Shown piece by piece: positions 17,821 to 27,037 of a stretch of 64,000 bases of DNA. The stretch comes from JABCYV01 sp963729325 (GTDB lineage: Bacteria; Acidobacteriota; Terriglobia; Terriglobales; Acidobacteriaceae): positions 1 through 64,000 of the forward strand of contig CAVSNS010000046.1 in NCBI GenBank assembly GCA_963729325.1. The letters are read 5' to 3'. The stretch's first letter is position 1; every line of letters starts with the position of its first letter. Both the position numbers and the translations under genes were made by a program. The notes under the pieces are model-generated. The model worked only from the letters and a program-made list of their open reading frames with translations. It did no database searches and had not been told where the DNA came from.

Positions 17821-18213
17821 TAGCGGCGTAGATCACTCCTCCCACTGACCATCGCCCAGTTCGTCTGCTGACTAATTCTCAATTGTTGTTAACCATGATT
17901 ACGCCAACTGAGAATTACTGGCGTAAAGGCGATATTCAAAAACAAGGCGATTTGGCAGCCGTCCCTACAAAAACGAAAACGCCCCAGACTCATTGAGTCA
18001 TGGGACGCTCGTTCGAACAGCCCTCCCCCGAAGTCTGCTCACCACCACCATACGATCTTGCTGGCTCTGGCGGAATGGCCCGAATGGGCTACCCCGAGGA
18101 AGTGAAACCTCCAGGCCTGCTTCCAAAACGTAACGATTACACTCAACTGAGCCCTCAGCTTCCGACCACTCCCGGCTCCGCACTCGACCAGGCACCCCGG
18201 GCAGGGCTGGTGA
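17821..18213. other. Intergenic region with a 12-bp inverted repeat
   Basis: AATTCTCAATTG (17874-17885) and CAACTGAGAATT (17905-17916) form a near-perfect inverted repeat with a 19-nt loop, followed by ACTGGCGTAAAGGCG. It may be the kinase terminator or a relative of the palindromic repeats at 45-54 kb. No gene seen. Confidence 0.4.
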
Positions 18214-18480
18214 TCAGCCGCCGATTCCCACGTAATACGGCAGCGGCGCACGGTACAGGCCACCGGCTGGGCATTCGCGGTACTCGTCGCCGTGGCGAAC
18301 GAAGATCCTGTCCGCCATCGCGACAAACTTGGGCAACCCACTCAGCTCACCCAGCGGAATGTCAATCTCTTCCCACAGGTTGCCCTGGCGGTCGAAGAGC
18401 TTCACTCTCCGCTTGGTTGTGAACACCTTCGTTGCAGTCTTCATCAAATTCTCGTCTGACTTTTTGGTTACGAATGGCAC
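18214..18480 (-). CDS. Small hypothetical protein, 76-88 aa
   Basis: The conserved-looking part begins at ATG 18444 (MKTATKVFTTKRRVKLFDRQ) and continues NLWEEIDIPLGELSGLPKFV, RIFVRHGDEYRECPAG. A GTG at 18480 gives 12 more residues and overlaps the stop of the ORF upstream (TAGTG), which supports coupled translation. Predicted all-beta, SH3-like in pattern; single cysteine; no export signal. No named family. Confidence 0.55.
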   Translation of the reverse strand: MPFVTKKSDENLMKTATKVFTTKRRVKLFDRQGNLWEEIDIPLGELSGLPKFVAMADRIFVRHGDEYRECPAGGLYRAPLPYYVGIGG

Positions 18481-18620
18481 TAAAGGGCTTTGATCGGATC
18501 GTCGCCGGACCCGACCGCATGCATGATCGCTGAGTCAGCCTGAACTATCATTTCGTAGCCGAGCTGCATGTTGGCCGTAAATAATTCGTCATATCTCCTG
18601 ACGAGGGCCTCGGTCGGCAC
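18480..18620 (-). CDS. Possible 46-aa protein coupled to the next gene
   Basis: Starting at GTG 18620 the frame reads VPTEALVRRYDELFTANMQL...ADSAIMHAVGSGDDPIKAL, an amphipathic helical peptide, and stops on the base where the next gene's GTG begins. No clear ribosome site, and the opposite strand overlaps the leader of the secreted-protein gene. Weak call. Confidence 0.3.
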   Translation of the reverse strand: MPTEALVRRYDELFTANMQLGYEMIVQADSAIMHAVGSGDDPIKAL

Positions 18621-18747
18621 GTGGCGAATCAGGAAGGCCGGAATCAAAATGCGCGCGGGCGCGAGCAGTAGCCCCAGGCCCCACACACAAGATCTCGGCA
18701 CCGCGAACAGGAGTAAACTGGGATCAGATTCCAGGGACGGGAAGGCT

Positions 18748-19677
18748 ATGGCCAATCGACTTGCCTTCCTTGTGCGGCCAAAGCGCATAATTCTGATTTT
18801 GCTGGGCGTAATGTGCCTGCTCGTACCAGTAGAGGCGCAGCACGGCGGCGGGGGTGGCCACTCCGCAGGCGGACATTCTGGGAGCGGGCACTCTTCCGGT
18901 AGGCACACGGGCGGGGGCCGCACGGGAGGCCGGCATCTCGGCTGGTTGCACTTTGGTTTCGGAAATCGATCGGCGCGGCGTGCGGGGGGACTTGGAGCGG
19001 TCGCTGCTCCGGATGCCTCGCGCCAACCGCCCGAACTGGTGAGGAGGACAACGCCGGTCCGCGCCGTGCCATCGGCGTCCATTCAGCGGGTTCCGCCGAG
19101 GCCTTTGCCGGTTTTGTTCCCAGCTCGCTTTGCCGGCAACAGCTTTTTCTTTTCTTCTCAGTTTCGTCATCACCCCAGGTTTTTCTTCGGCTGTTTTCGG
19201 CGTTTTCCGACATCCGGTTGCTTCTTCAACGGCTTGACCCAGATGTGTTTCTTTGAGCCGGCTTTGTCGCTGGTCTCCTTCTCAGCTGCCTTTGATTCTT
19301 TCCCTCCGGGATTTGGCTTCGGCGGGAACTCTCTTGGTATCGCTGACGACCTCAATTCCCTAGCGTCAATGGAGCCGGGAATTGCCAGGAGCCTACCGAC
19401 GGCAAGTCCGCTGGATACGGACATATCTCCACCGGCGGACGACTATTCGCCGACCGACGCGGTGGGGAAGGGATTCTTCCTGCTGGTGCTGAAGAATGGG
19501 AGCAGCCATGCTGTAACCGATTACTGGCTCGCAGACGGATATCTCGAATATGTCAGCCTCGATAGCACGCGCAGCCACGTTCCGCTTGAAGCACTCGACT
19601 TGCAAAAAACGGTACTCGCAAACTCCCACCGTGGCCTTCCGTTTGTGCTTCGGTCCGCACCTGCGGATGAGCGTTAG
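18748..19677 (+). CDS. Secreted Gly/His-rich protein with C-terminal conserved domain
   Basis: ATG at 18748 follows GGGAAGG. The signal peptide (RIILILLGVMCLLVPVEAQ) is followed by a Gly-His-Ser stretch (HGGGGGHSAGGHSGSGH) that could bind divalent metals. A Phe/Arg-rich middle follows, then NGSSHAVTDYWLADGYLEYV and VPLEALDLQKTVLANSHRG, a C-terminal block common in acidobacterial exported proteins. About 309 aa, no frame break. Function unknown. The frame is open further upstream, but the signal peptide fixes the start. Confidence 0.65.
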   Translation: MANRLAFLVRPKRIILILLGVMCLLVPVEAQHGGGGGHSAGGHSGSGHSSGRHTGGGRTGGRHLGWLHFGFGNRSARRAGGLGAVAAPDASRQPPELVRRTTPVRAVPSASIQRVPPRPLPVLFPARFAGNSFFFSSQFRHHPRFFFGCFRRFPTSGCFFNGLTQMCFFEPALSLVSFSAAFDSFPPGFGFGGNSLGIADDLNSLASMEPGIARSLPTASPLDTDISPPADDYSPTDAVGKGFFLLVLKNGSSHAVTDYWLADGYLEYVSLDSTRSHVPLEALDLQKTVLANSHRGLPFVLRSAPADER

Positions 19678-19894
19678 GAACACGGTTTTCAAACCTCTGG
19701 AACGTCCTGGCTGAGAGATTCACTTCAGGTGTGACTCCGTCAGCTTCCAAGAAGCACAGCCCGTCTGTGCCTGTGAAGTGATAACCCAATCGGAACCCGA
19801 AGTCCGCCAGTAGTCGCAAGCAGCCGCATCAAGGCGCGGCAGCGGTTCATCAGCTTTCTGCCACAAGTGCCCAGAACCGCATGACGATGAGCTT

Positions 19895-20978
19895 ATGAGC
19901 AGGGAAATTAAAATCGGACTGTCCATTTCTCTTTCAGGCAGGTTCCAACTCCAAGGCCAACAGGCGCTCCAAGGTATTCGCCTCTGGCAGTCGTACATCA
20001 ACGCTCAAGGCGGCATTGCCGTTCGGAACGGGGAGGAAAGGTTTGTCCGGCTGACTTGGTATGACGATCACAGTCAGATCAGCTTTGCCCGGAAGAACGT
20101 ATTCCAGCTCTTGCGAGAGGATAAGATTGACGTTCTCTTGGGGCCGTATTCCAGCAACTTGACGATGGCCGTGGCTGAGATTGCGGAAGAATATAAGAAG
20201 GTGCTATGGAACTATGGCGGCTGCTCCGATGAGATCTTCAACCATGTTCGGCGCTATTTGGTGGGCATCGCGAGTCCGGCAAGTGACTATCTGAGAGGGC
20301 TTCCGCCATGGCTAGCTAAAGAGTGTCCCACGCTCGCTCGAATTTGTGTCTTGTATTCAGGCAGAGGAACTTTCGGATGGCGGGTTGCCCGTGGAATTCT
20401 GGAATCCGCCCTTGATGTGGCCCGCGAATCGGTGCATCTCGTCCCAATCAACGTTCCCTGGGACAATCACGATACCATCCTTGGTGTCCTGTTCAACATC
20501 GGTCCGGAGAGTGTCGTGCTAGCAGGGAGTTTTCAACAGGAGCTGGCTCTCATGCGAACACGCCATCGTTGGCCCAGCACGGTACGTGCGGTGGCAGCCG
20601 TCGCCGCCGGCGTCGGTGCTGAACTTGGGCAGATAGCAGATGGAGTCCTAGGGGCCGAGCCAGTGGGAACCCGGAATGACTTTCCCAAACATCGCAGGAC
20701 CAACGTCGGATTGGTTTCTGGATAGTTTTCAAAGGCAGTTCGGCCGGCCACCCGACTACATTGCCGCCGGAAGTTTCGCTACCGGATTGGTTTTGACAGA
20801 ATGCATTCGGCAGGCGGTTTCCTTGGACGATCAGAAGCTACGAGACGCCGCGTCTAATTTGGACTGCAATACGTTTTATGGGCGATTTCGCATCGACTCC
20901 CGAACCGGAATGCAAACGGGACATCGCGTGTTGCTCATCCGTTGGCAAGGAGACCATAAGGTAGTACTGGCTTCGTGA
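19895..20978 (+). pseudogene. Periplasmic-binding-protein fold (LivJ/AmiC-like), one frameshift, no signal peptide
   Basis: The start REIKIGLSISLSGRFQLQGQ, then NAQGGI, VLLGPYSSNLTMAVAEIAEE and WNYGGCSDEIF match branched-chain amino acid/amide-type binding proteins (Peripla_BP_6). An extra G in the run 20651-20654 shifts the frame. Correcting it joins GVLGPSQWEPGMTFPNIAGP to the second part (DWFLDSFQRQFGRPPDYIAA...). The chain begins directly with the first strand and has no export signal, unlike transporter components. It resembles cytoplasmic AmiC-type amide sensors. No transporter genes are nearby. Confidence 0.75.
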
Positions 20979-21178
20979 TCTAGGTAAACCCTCCTGACAA
21001 TGCGGTTTGACTATGTGGCAGGAGTGGTTGCTAAAGGGTTTCTCTAATTTGTGTTGTTCCCTGGAGTCGAATTTTTATGGCTCAGCTGCCCTAACCGCGG
21101 TGTGCACCAAACCAACGTTATGCGAATACCTTCGCTTCTACCGGACCAGGATGAGTTCATGCAGTTTTTGAAAGACTG

Positions 21179-21532
21179 CTAGATGGGACGCGCAAACGAC
21201 AGCTCATGCCCATCCGGATCGGGCATGTGGAAATAGCGCTCACCCCATGTCGCGTCTTGCGGCCTTTCCGGCTTAAATCCTTTTTCGCGAAGGTAGGCCC
21301 AAAACGCATCCACATCCGCGACATGGAAAATGAGCCGACCCCAGCCACTCACCGAACGACCTTGCTCCAAGTTTAGAATGGCAGATTGTGTATTTTTGGC
21401 ACAAAGCGACGAGAAGCCCACCCCTTCTCCGCCGTAGACAACCTCCATGCCCAAGACATCACAGTAAAACTGCACCGAAGCCTTCATGCTCAAAACTCGA
21501 AACGTCACCGCCGAAATCTTTTCAATCCTCAC
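21179..21532 (-). CDS. Glyoxalase/VOC-family protein
   Basis: GTG at 21532 follows GGAGGAAC and gives the usual start (M)RIEKISAVTFRVLSMKASVQ. One VOC module pair is present: FYCDVLGMEVVYGG, then WGRLIFHVADVDAFWAYLRE, RYFHMPDPDGHELSFARPI. The potential metal ligands (H in LIFHV, E in GHELSF) are kept. About 117 aa, normal for single-domain VOC proteins that act as dimers. Substrate cannot be predicted. A longer frame to 21565 exists but is not needed. Confidence 0.85.
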   Translation of the reverse strand: MRIEKISAVTFRVLSMKASVQFYCDVLGMEVVYGGEGVGFSSLCAKNTQSAILNLEQGRSVSGWGRLIFHVADVDAFWAYLREKGFKPERPQDATWGERYFHMPDPDGHELSFARPI

Positions 21533-21589
21533 CCGTTCCTCCAAGTAAAACTTGCGGAACCTCACGACTCGTCCGCCAGATGCGAAAGC

Positions 21590-22100
21590 CTATACGCGCC
21601 GTCGCACACGCCCAAAAGAAGTCAGAGAGTGCAACTGGGAACGCGTCTTGCTCATGATGTCCTCGACGCGGATTCCGAGCACAGTAAGCGCATCCGCAAT
21701 GAGTGAACGGTGGCAACGCCACGTACCGCTTCCGCGCACATCAATGCGGTCCGTTTTTGCCGAGCCAACTTGATCAGCCTCTGTAACCCCGCGTCGAATT
21801 CCGATGTCTGCATGGTAGTCGGCAAATCCACGAAACGAGCTATTACGCCACCCCATGTTCGAAGAATCTCGTCGCGCGTGGCGCAAGCCTCCGAGCTTTC
21901 GCAAATGCACGTAGCCGATCTTCGCGGCCCGCAGCTTTGTGCGCAGGGCTCCTGGTTGAACTGCGGGTTGTGTCGTGAACGCGGGATGCTGCGCACGTCT
22001 ATTACCCGCTCTCCTCGGTGCACTCGCAGAAGATTCGAGAAAGCTTTCCATGTGCGTATGGAATGTCCAATCGTCAGGACAGTGGACGTACAGACGTTTT
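21590..22100 (-). pseudogene. DUF488-family protein, several frameshifts
   Basis: Three frames together spell a DUF488 protein: LTIGHSIRTWKAFSNLLRVH and VIDVRSIPRSRHNPQFNQ, then KIGYVHLRKLGGLRHARRDS and GWRNSSFRGFADY, then MQTSEFDAGLQRLIKLA, ALMCAEAV and WRCHRSLIADALTVLGI. At least four single-base breaks are needed. No ATG/GTG start is evident; the frame begins within a few bases of the molybdopterin-oxidoreductase stop (22104), so the two were probably co-transcribed. Confidence 0.75.
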
Positions 22101-22103
22101 GAA

Positions 22104-23597
22104 TCAGATCCCCGCCTCCTGGCTGAAATACTGGTAATCTTCTCGCCAGCCGCCTTGGCCCTGGCCAATGGTTGTGTAGTCCTCGATAAACTCGATCACG
22201 CGGATGTACTTCACCATGGTGAATCCAAGCTGCGTTTCAACGCGAAGTCGGAGCGGTGCCCCGTGCAAAATCGCCAGCGGCTGGCCGTTCATTTCGTAGG
22301 CAAGAATCGTCTGCGGATCTTCCGCCAGCTCCAAGCGAATCGTGCCATAGAAGTACCCCGGTCCTTGGGCGTGTGGCTCCGATGTGGATTTGTTGTCGAA
22401 CGCGTAGAAAACGATGTAGCGGGCGGTGGGAAGCGGATGGCAAAGTCCGACGATGTGATGCACGGATACACCGCCCCACTCCGCAATGCCTGACCAGCCT
22501 TGGATGCAGCAATGCTTTGTAATTTGAACTTGTTTCGGCATTGTGCGGAGGTCAGCCAGCGTCAGGCATAGGGGCCTATCAACCAATCCGCTGACTTTCA
22601 GGTTGTAGTTTGCGAATTGGTCGCGCGCCATTGCCAAATAACTTTCCTCTTTTGGCGGGCGACCGTTCACCCAGAAATAAGGCGAGATGTCCGCAGGTGA
22701 GTAGTGCTGCGCGGAGACTTCATGGCCGAAAAGTAGCGTGCGCAGCGGATCGGTGATCGACTGAGTGGCTTTCTGGACAAAGCGCGGGCGGCGACGCGAA
22801 CACACGGTGGTCACGACGTGGATCGCGGCGATGCCCGTCAACCCAGCTAGCCACACCACGAGAGCCAGCGTCAGGCGTGGATTGTGCGTCTGGCCTAGAA
22901 CAATCAGTGCCAGCTCTCTGCGAAAACCATGCAGAGCTACGATCGTGACGTGTCCGATGAAGAATACGATGAACGCGCAAAGAGCCAGGAAATGCAGGCT
23001 CCGTGCGCCCTGTCTTCCGTGAAAGATTTTGATATACCACGGGAAACGAGCGGCAACGGCGGGGGACATCGCTACTCCCGTCGCAATGCTGAACGGAGAG
23101 AGCAAGAATATGACTGCCGCGTAGCTCAACTGCTGTAATGCGTTATATGCTCCCGGTGTTTCCACAACGCGGAGGCTTAGATAGCGAAGCATTGCGTGCC
23201 ATGCGTCCGGGACAATCTGCCCGGAAGTTGGAATCAACCGTCGCCACTCCGGCGTGACGAAGAGCATCACCACGTATACCAAACCCGTCAGCAGCCACGC
23301 GAAATCGGCAAGAAAGTGCCAGTGCCGTCCGAGACCTAGATTTTCGTGGCCCGGCAGGGCGATCGTGGACGGGAATGAACTTTCCTCGTCACTCGCCGTC
23401 CAGAGTCGGTCCTTAGGTCGCTGCTTCTTCGTGAACTTGAGCCATTCGCTACCCGGCGTGCAGTGATCGTTCCAGTAAAACCTTGGATGTGCACTCAAGA
23501 TTTCGAAACCACTGCGGATGAGAAGCGAAAGGAGAAAAAAGTTGAAGAAATGCGCCGCCCGGAGCCATAACGGAAAGTCCAGAATCTTCACTGGCAC
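22104..23597 (-). CDS. Fusion of cytochrome b561-like membrane domain and molybdopterin oxidoreductase
   Basis: 497 aa. Residues 1-270 contain about five membrane helices (FFNFFLLSLLIRSGFEI, FAWLLTGLVYVVMLFV, AVIFLLSPFSIATGVAM, HFLALCAFIVFFIGHVTIVA) with histidines placed as in b-type cytochrome domains. Residues 300-490 are a sulfite-oxidase-type MoCo domain; the Cys in KHCCIQGWSG near residue 361 is the expected molybdenum ligand. It would pass electrons between membrane quinone/haem and a periplasmic or cytoplasmic substrate site, a one-chain version of the MsrP/MsrQ idea. Substrate unknown. Intact. Confidence 0.82.
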   Translation of the reverse strand: MPVKILDFPLWLRAAHFFNFFLLSLLIRSGFEILSAHPRFYWNDHCTPGSEWLKFTKKQRPKDRLWTASDEESSFPSTIALPGHENLGLGRHWHFLADFAWLLTGLVYVVMLFVTPEWRRLIPTSGQIVPDAWHAMLRYLSLRVVETPGAYNALQQLSYAAVIFLLSPFSIATGVAMSPAVAARFPWYIKIFHGRQGARSLHFLALCAFIVFFIGHVTIVALHGFRRELALIVLGQTHNPRLTLALVVWLAGLTGIAAIHVVTTVCSRRRPRFVQKATQSITDPLRTLLFGHEVSAQHYSPADISPYFWVNGRPPKEESYLAMARDQFANYNLKVSGLVDRPLCLTLADLRTMPKQVQITKHCCIQGWSGIAEWGGVSVHHIVGLCHPLPTARYIVFYAFDNKSTSEPHAQGPGYFYGTIRLELAEDPQTILAYEMNGQPLAILHGAPLRLRVETQLGFTMVKYIRVIEFIEDYTTIGQGQGGWREDYQYFSQEAGI

Positions 23598-23662
23598 ATG
23601 CTCCCGAATCCGGGCCGATAGGTTCTCACGTAGTACCTCTCCCAGAAATGTTGTGCGTTGGC

Positions 23663-23887
23663 TCAGGCAACTCGCCGCGCACGTTTCTTAGGATGCTCGC
23701 GCACGATTCTTTCGACATGAACTTGTAGTTCAGTTGCCATGTTCTTTTTGGCATCTTCGAAACTACTGCCATGGACCGTGACCGACAAGCTTCTACAGAG
23801 CCCCTTCCATCCGTCATCTTCCGACCAGAAATCGCAGTCAATCGGTATGCTCGCGGTCACCTGTAGGTTCACCACTTGAGAGGTCAT
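23663..23887 (-). CDS. HicB-like/DUF1902-type small protein
   Basis: 74 aa: VNLQVTASIPIDCDFWSEDD, then GLCRSLSVTVHGSSFEDAKK, a HicB-type beta-alpha fold without the usual C-terminal DNA-binding extension. No HicA toxin lies beside it, so it is an orphan, possibly an antitoxin relic or a nucleic-acid-binding adaptor. Good length for the fold, no break. Confidence 0.6.
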   Translation of the reverse strand: MTSQVVNLQVTASIPIDCDFWSEDDGWKGLCRSLSVTVHGSSFEDAKKNMATELQVHVERIVREHPKKRARRVA

Positions 23888-24058
23888 AAATCACTCCGCT
23901 CGAATCTTGGTTGTGCAAATCGATCATCGTGAGAAAGCACGGTGTCGGGTTTGGCATATACGCCAAGCGCCGGCAATCTCGGGGGAAGTCTCAACTGAAC
24001 CTTCTGGGTCACGCGCTGAAAGTGGACCGTCCGCTGTTCCCTTGAGTCTCGCCGCATG

Positions 24059-25201
24059 TCACGCAATGCGAGCGCTCCGAATTCCGTCCTTTCGGGCTGC
24101 CTGACTCTCAAGCAGCACTCTGCGTTTCTCTTTCAACGAAGCCAGCAGCTCGTCCAAAGAATGCGTGAAGGCGGTGATGCCCTCGGCCAGCAGTTTCTCT
24201 GTGATTGCCGCCAAGTCGATACCCAGCTTTGCCAAGCGAGCCAGGGCCTGTTCGGCGTCTTGCTCTCCCGCTTCGAGTGTTGGCTGCACCCGGCCGTGAT
24301 CACGGAATGCATTCAGCGTCGCGGGTGGAATGGTATTGATCGTGTGTGGCCCGATTAACTCCTCCACGTACAAAACATCCGAGAAAGCTGGGTTCTTGGT
24401 CCCGGTGCTTGCCCACAATGGTCGCTGCAGTCGTGCCCCTCGACGCCTGAATTCCTCGAAGGGAGTTCCCAGAAAGATTTCGCGGAAGCGCCGATAAACC
24501 ACCCTGGCATTCGCAATCGCTATCGTTCCTCGTAGTGATAATGCCTCTGGGGTCCCGATCGTCTCCAGCGCGTGGTCCACTTCGGTATCCACGCGGCTGA
24601 CAAAGAAAGAGGCCACCGACGAGACTTGGTGCGGTTTCGCATTCCGCTTCAGGCCACGCAGGTAGGCCTGAGCCACGGCTTCGTAGTGGGCGAGCGAAAA
24701 CATCAGCGTGATATTGATGTTGATTCCTTCGGCGATCAGGGCTTCCACCGCCTGAACACCCTGCGGAGTGGAGGGGATCTTCACCATCAGGTTGGGCCGG
24801 TTTACCGTCTTCCATAAACGTTGCGCTTCCGCTATGCTTCCCGCGGTGTCATAAGCCAGGCGCGGGGAAACTTCGATACTGACGAAGCCATCGGAACCAT
24901 TCGTTTGATCGTAAACAGGCCGCAAGATGTCCGCGGCCATCCGGAGATCTCCGATTTCGAGCTTTTCGAAAAGCGTGAGGGCGTCGCGGCCAGGATCTGC
25001 CGCCAGCAGCAAGCGTAGTGCATCGTCGTAGGCGGTCCCCGCTGCTATGGCTTTGTCGAAGATGGTGGGATTGCTGGTGACGCCATGCACGCCATCTTCC
25101 TCTACCAGACGCTGGAACTCACCGCTCGTGATCAGATCGCGACGAATGTAATCCAGCCAGATGGATTGCCCACAGTCTCGGAGTTGTTTTAGTGAGTTCA
25201 T
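24059..25201 (-). CDS. tal: Transaldolase
   Basis: I start at ATG 25201 (MNSLKQLRDCGQSIWLDYIR) after GGAG. Transaldolase moves a dihydroxyacetone unit between sugar phosphates in the pentose phosphate pathway. The Schiff-base lysine is K141 in RPNLMVKIPSTPQG; other blocks are GVTSNPTIFDKAI, NITLMFSLAHYEAVAQAYL, SVASFFVSRVD and GTKNPAFSDVLYVEELIG. About 380 aa, the long TalB-like class often seen next to or fused with glucose-6-phosphate isomerase. It precedes nothing sugar-related here; 83 nt upstream is a flavin reductase gene in the same direction, so NADPH supply is a plausible shared theme. Confidence 0.95.
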   Translation of the reverse strand: MNSLKQLRDCGQSIWLDYIRRDLITSGEFQRLVEEDGVHGVTSNPTIFDKAIAAGTAYDDALRLLLAADPGRDALTLFEKLEIGDLRMAADILRPVYDQTNGSDGFVSIEVSPRLAYDTAGSIAEAQRLWKTVNRPNLMVKIPSTPQGVQAVEALIAEGININITLMFSLAHYEAVAQAYLRGLKRNAKPHQVSSVASFFVSRVDTEVDHALETIGTPEALSLRGTIAIANARVVYRRFREIFLGTPFEEFRRRGARLQRPLWASTGTKNPAFSDVLYVEELIGPHTINTIPPATLNAFRDHGRVQPTLEAGEQDAEQALARLAKLGIDLAAITEKLLAEGITAFTHSLDELLASLKEKRRVLLESQAARKDGIRSARIA

Positions 25202-25284
25202 AGTTTTTCTCCAGGCGCTAGCGAGACATTCAACAGCCACGCCTTCGGGCAGAGTTACCCGCGACAGCTCGCCGTCCCGGTATC

Positions 25285-26028
25285 TCAGTAGCCGGCAAAC
25301 TCTTCTGCCCGAATGTCGTCCTCTTCGACCCCGGCACTCACAAGTGTCTCGCGCATAGCCTTCACCAAGGCGGGAGGTCCGGCAATGTAGTAGATGGTTC
25401 CCTGCAGGATGGCCAAATGCCTGGACAGCATCTCCTTGTCTATCAGAGCCGTCTCGCCTTTCCATTCTTTCTTGGATTTCGGCATTTCTGTCATGGTGCA
25501 GGTCAAGCGGAAATTGGGATTCGTCGCCTCCAAGGTCTGCAGAGTGTCCAGGAAGGCTGCGTCTTCGGGCCGCCGATTGGAATAGAAAAGATACAACTTG
25601 TGCGGGAGGCGGTCGTGATCGGCTTGCCGCACGATGCTGAGAAAAGGCGTGATTCCGATTCCGCCTGCGAGGAACACGGCTGGCTTTGCCGGATTCTTGT
25701 GTAAGGTGAAGGAGCCTGCGGCTGAGCCTATCTTCACTTCTGTGTCTAGTGGCACTCTCTTCAGCGAGCGCTTAAAAGCAGTGTCACGCATCCGGGTGGT
25801 GAAGACTAGCTCGTTTTCAAACGGAGGACTCGCGATGGAAAAGGTCCGTGTGTTTCCCTCGGCGTCAGTTTGCGGCGGGTTGGTGAGTGTCACATCGGCT
25901 GATTGCCCCGCTTTGAAGTTGAATCCGGACGGCTTCTCGAAGTGAAAGGCCATCGTACCTTCCGCAACTTCCTCTCGACGCGTCAGCTTGGACCTTTGAC
26001 CTGCCATCAGGACCGCTTCGGTAGCCAT
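25285..26028 (-). CDS. Ferredoxin-NAD(P)+ reductase-like flavoprotein
   Basis: ATG 26028 follows a perfect AAGGAGGT. FAD-binding beta-barrel with RTFSIASPPFENELVFTTRM, then the NAD-binding domain AVFLAGGIGITPFLSIVRQA, KLYLFYSNRRPEDAAFL and IYYIAGPPALVKAMRETL, ending EEFAGY. About 247 aa, no iron-sulfur or globin domain, so it needs a separate electron partner. Co-directional with transaldolase and the cupin gene upstream. Confidence 0.9.
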   Translation of the reverse strand: MATEAVLMAGQRSKLTRREEVAEGTMAFHFEKPSGFNFKAGQSADVTLTNPPQTDAEGNTRTFSIASPPFENELVFTTRMRDTAFKRSLKRVPLDTEVKIGSAAGSFTLHKNPAKPAVFLAGGIGITPFLSIVRQADHDRLPHKLYLFYSNRRPEDAAFLDTLQTLEATNPNFRLTCTMTEMPKSKKEWKGETALIDKEMLSRHLAILQGTIYYIAGPPALVKAMRETLVSAGVEEDDIRAEEFAGY

Positions 26029-26125
26029 GGCTACCTCCTTAACAGAGTGTGTAAATGGTGTACGGTTAGAATCACCGGCGCCAACTCTTGCAGCAGGGCT
26101 CTCACTGGAGAGTTCAAACAAACAT

Positions 26126-26680
26126 CTAGCTGCCAAGGCCGGCCTTCCTTGCCGCACCGGGCGGGTTCACGGCAACGTCAGGGGCGCCACCTTCATCATC
26201 CATTCGCGACACCGCCTCTTCGCCCAAGTGCCGCTGAGTGGATGAAAAGGATTCTGAGACGTCACTCTTCTCTCTTCGCCAAGAGATGGTCAGCACCAAG
26301 GCACTCTCTTCCAGAGCTTCCACGTCGTGCAGTACGCCGCAGTCCAGCACCAACAAGTGGCCCGCCGACACATTCACCTTTCGATCGGCCAGATGGACAC
26401 AGACCTGCCCCTCCAACTGTTGAATGGAGACCCTCCCCTCTGCTCTGTGCTGGCGCATTCGAGTACCGCTCTTCATCAGAATCAGAACGATTCGGAAATC
26501 TGGATATTTCGCCAGCGTTTTGGAGCTCCGCCCAGTTTCCCGCTGCCAGGAGTCTTCTTGCCGGAGTTGCTGCAGCTCCCGTTCTAAGTCGATTTGCAAC
26601 ACAGGTTCCGCTAATCCGGGCAATCGATTCAATGCCTCAATGCCATCGCCGGGATGGCAGGTGCTGAGATTTGTAGCCAT
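26126..26680 (-). CDS. Cupin-domain protein
   Basis: Start ATG 26680 after GGAGAAGG gives MATNLSTCHPGDGIEALNRL. A single cupin barrel: FRIVLILMKSGTRMRQHRAE, GRVSIQQLEGQVCVHLADRK and GHLLVLDCGVLHDVEALEES. The metal-site histidines (H in RQHRAE, H in LHDVEA) are partly kept; the usual second His of the first motif is absent. About 184 aa with a low-complexity C-terminal tail. Probably a small-molecule sensor or oxidative-stress protein. Confidence 0.7.
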   Translation of the reverse strand: MATNLSTCHPGDGIEALNRLPGLAEPVLQIDLERELQQLRQEDSWQRETGRSSKTLAKYPDFRIVLILMKSGTRMRQHRAEGRVSIQQLEGQVCVHLADRKVNVSAGHLLVLDCGVLHDVEALEESALVLTISWRREKSDVSESFSSTQRHLGEEAVSRMDDEGGAPDVAVNPPGAARKAGLGS

Positions 26681-27037
26681 GGTGGACACCTTCTCCCATG
26701 CATCTCCGTCGTGATTACGTGCTAACTGCTGAACTTGAATTAACGTGGCGCAGGCCACGTCTGAAACGTCGGCAAGCCCCAGATGACGATGATCGACGAT
26801 GTGTTGCGGCAAAACTGGTCAACATTGCACAGTCTCGATAGCTCTAGCTAGCTGAGACGTTTCGTCAAAGCAGCCCGACCCACCCAAGCTGCTGATAGGC
26901 CGAAGAGCCGGAAACTTCTGGGTTGGCAAGCTCAGAGCTTATGCCCTTATCTTCTGACTCGGAGATGGGAGATTACGATCACAGGCTACTTTCCTCGACT
27001 TTAGGTCTACGCCGACTCTTCGTGTTGCGGCCACCTG
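26681..27037. other. Intergenic region, no gene seen
   Basis: Between the cupin and sigma-factor genes. No frame has credible content, and I find no RNA gene or strong hairpin. Confidence 0.4.
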
